NCBI GenBank assembly: GCA_018818835.1
Contig: JAHIRD010000159.1
Location: 1-64,000 of the forward strand
Reading direction: 5' to 3'
From: Pseudomonadota bacterium
Lineage (GTDB): Bacteria > Desulfobacterota > Desulfobacteria > Desulfobacterales > Desulfolunaceae
DNA: 64,000 nt
Part shown: in pieces, positions 62,573-64,000 of the stretch
How the letters are laid out: every line of letters begins with the position of its first letter
How positions within the stretch are numbered: position 1 is the stretch's first letter
Notes under the pieces: model-generated
The model's input: the letters and a program-made list of their open reading frames with translations, nothing else
Databases searched by the model: none
Told to the model about the DNA's origin: nothing
Translations under genes and position numbers: made by a program

Positions 62573-63736
62573 ATGAAAAAACATCCTGTTTATAAAAAAC
62601 TTCAAAAACACCTGGATCAACAGGCCGTGGGTTTTCCTGCAACACGTTCCGGGGTGGAGCTGGACATTCTGGGTCATATATTTTCACCCCAGGAAGCGGA
62701 AATCGCCTGCGTCATGAGCTATAAACCGGAGACAGCTGAAATCATTTTCAAACGTATGGAGCCTTCATTGGCTTCGGTTGACGAATTAAACGGGCACCTG
62801 GATCGTATTTTTTCCAAAGGAGGTCTCTTTTCCAAGGTGATTGACGGGCAGAGGCACTATGCCCTGGCCCCCCTTGTGGTGGGAATGTATGAGATGCAGA
62901 AGAACAGACTCACCCCTGAGTTCATCAATAATTTTGACAAATATACCCAGGAAAGAAACTTCGGAATTAATTTCCTGAGCACGGAACGGCCCCAGATGCG
63001 AACCATTCCCATTGCCGAGAGCATTACAATGGTCAATCATGTCAGTCCCTTTGATCAGGTGACATTGCTGATCAAAGAGGCCCGGGAGCCATTTGCCATT
63101 GTCGAATGCATCTGCCGTAAAAAACAGGAATTAAGCGGGTCCTCCTGTGACGTGACAAAAAGAAAGGAGACCTGCCTGACCCTTGCAGGTACTGCCGAAG
63201 GGGCCATACACCTGGGGGTGGGTCGACAAATATCACGAGATGAAGCCCTTTCCATCATCGAACAAAACCAAAAAGAAGGTTTGGTTCTTCAACCGTCCAA
63301 TTCCCAGGAGCCTGAGTTTATCTGTTCGTGTTGTGGCTGCTGCTGCGGTATGCTTGATATGTTCCAGCTTCTTCCAAAGCCCCTGGATTACTGGGCAAGC
63401 AACTTCCATTCAACCGTGGATGTGGATAAATGCAACGGCTGCGGCGTTTGTGAAACACGTTGTCAGGTCAAAGCCATCCGTGTCAACGATAAATCGAATC
63501 TTGCCCAGGTGGATCGAAATCTCTGCCTGGGATGCGGTGTCTGTATTCCAACCTGCCCGAAAACAGCCCTGTCCCTTGAAAAAAATACCTGTGAGATTGA
63601 ACCTCCAAAACGTATCGAAGATCTTTACGATCTGATCATGGAAAAGAAAAAAGGCCCCTTGGGGAAATTAAAGGTTACGTTAAAAATGGCTGTTGATGCC
63701 ATTCGCACGGGCCGGACAGAAATCCTTAAACGATGA
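62573..63736 (+). CDS. 4Fe-4S ferredoxin-domain protein
   Basis: A 387-residue protein with an N-terminal winged-helix-like region (about 25-110), a central domain with Cys-rich segments (VECICRKKQ, GSSCDV, KETC, then CSCCGCCCG), and two C-terminal 4Fe-4S motifs: CNGCGVCETRC and CLGCGVCIPTCP. The CSCCGCC cluster just before the ferredoxin domain is typical of an anaerobe-specific group of unknown function. The start at 62573 has AAGGACT upstream. Likely an electron-transfer or redox-sensing component in the cytoplasm. Confidence 0.83.
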   Translation: MKKHPVYKKLQKHLDQQAVGFPATRSGVELDILGHIFSPQEAEIACVMSYKPETAEIIFKRMEPSLASVDELNGHLDRIFSKGGLFSKVIDGQRHYALAPLVVGMYEMQKNRLTPEFINNFDKYTQERNFGINFLSTERPQMRTIPIAESITMVNHVSPFDQVTLLIKEAREPFAIVECICRKKQELSGSSCDVTKRKETCLTLAGTAEGAIHLGVGRQISRDEALSIIEQNQKEGLVLQPSNSQEPEFICSCCGCCCGMLDMFQLLPKPLDYWASNFHSTVDVDKCNGCGVCETRCQVKAIRVNDKSNLAQVDRNLCLGCGVCIPTCPKTALSLEKNTCEIEPPKRIEDLYDLIMEKKKGPLGKLKVTLKMAVDAIRTGRTEILKR

Positions 63737-64000
63737 AAAGTCAATAAAATCAGAGCGTAGCATATATGGACAATTGCTGATTAGCTGCAGTTGTCTTAAG
63801 ATTGACCTATTCACTGCCCCTGAGAGCAATCAATCGTATCCTTTCATGAATTAACCCAAAAACAAACCGCAACGCACCAACTGGTCAACCAGACAAGAAG
63901 AATGGGTAAATATTACAGATAGCTACACAAACGGTCAACTACAGTAACTTTATTTAGCCATCCCATCCACCATTCACAAAACACTCAAGTAGCATATACT
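63737..64000. other. Right edge of window
   Basis: The last 264 bases follow the ferredoxin-domain gene. No gene, repeat or terminator is recognised with confidence. Confidence 0.4.

Overview
The window looks like a chromosomal segment of an anaerobic, B12-using Gram-negative bacterium of the Desulfobacterota, most likely a Desulfobacteraceae-type sulfate reducer. This is inferred from the gene content: LPS genes (hldE, lpxK, lptF-type), an anaerobic benzimidazole synthase under a cobalamin riboswitch, an MglA-type GTPase with many HisKA/REC/HD-GYP/HDOD proteins, a thiolase, and 4Fe-4S proteins. There is no rRNA and no sulfate-reduction gene in view, so the assignment rests on inference.

Layout. 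1-1.4 kb: a Nudix hydrolase and a TetR regulator. 1.7-11.1 kb: seven leftward signalling genes (REC-kinase, REC-HD-GYP, HDOD, REC-PAS, MglA-like GTPase, kinase, and a REC-MshEN-PilB/GspE ATPase-zinc-ribbon fusion), probably one phosphorelay acting on a type IV pilus or secretion machine. 11.4-19.2 kb: glpD, a hypothetical gene, a deoxyhypusine-synthase-like gene with hldE, then lpxK and an LptF/G permease (envelope). 19.3-23.5 kb: a leftward cobamide lower-ligand module, riboswitch > bzaF-like (thiC paralogue) > cobT > O-methyltransferase. 23.5-38.7 kb: housekeeping genes (TANGO2-like, thiolase, AI-2E-type permease, gyrA, gpsA, radC, pgk, ddl, a purD-purE fusion, a YrdC/Sua5 protein) with tRNA-Met and tRNA-Leu.

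39.1-56.6 kb, directly after tRNA-Leu, is a defence island. A type I restriction operon (hsdR, hsdM, a YhcG/DUF1016 nuclease, hsdS) continues through overlapping stops into an AAA ATPase plus HNH pair (Septu/PtuAB-like), followed by mcrB-mcrC. After these come two antitoxin genes with broken toxins, IS and RAYT remnants, and a Fic gene flanked by 77-bp direct repeats. 56.6-63.7 kb: an SLC13/RCK permease, a clan-CD caspase-like protease with a small partner that shares one of its domains, a CNNM/DUF21 protein and a ferredoxin-domain protein.

Two repeat systems run through the window. One is a 155-bp MITE-like palindrome (three full-length copies, one half copy, three end fragments) that twice supplies the stop codon of the adjacent gene. 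The other is a set of intergenic GTCC tandem arrays with a period of 9-11 bp. The best candidates for an undescribed system are the caspase-like protease/small partner pair and the composite hsd-YhcG-AAA-HNH-mcrBC island. The lower-ligand operon gives a concrete chemical prediction.
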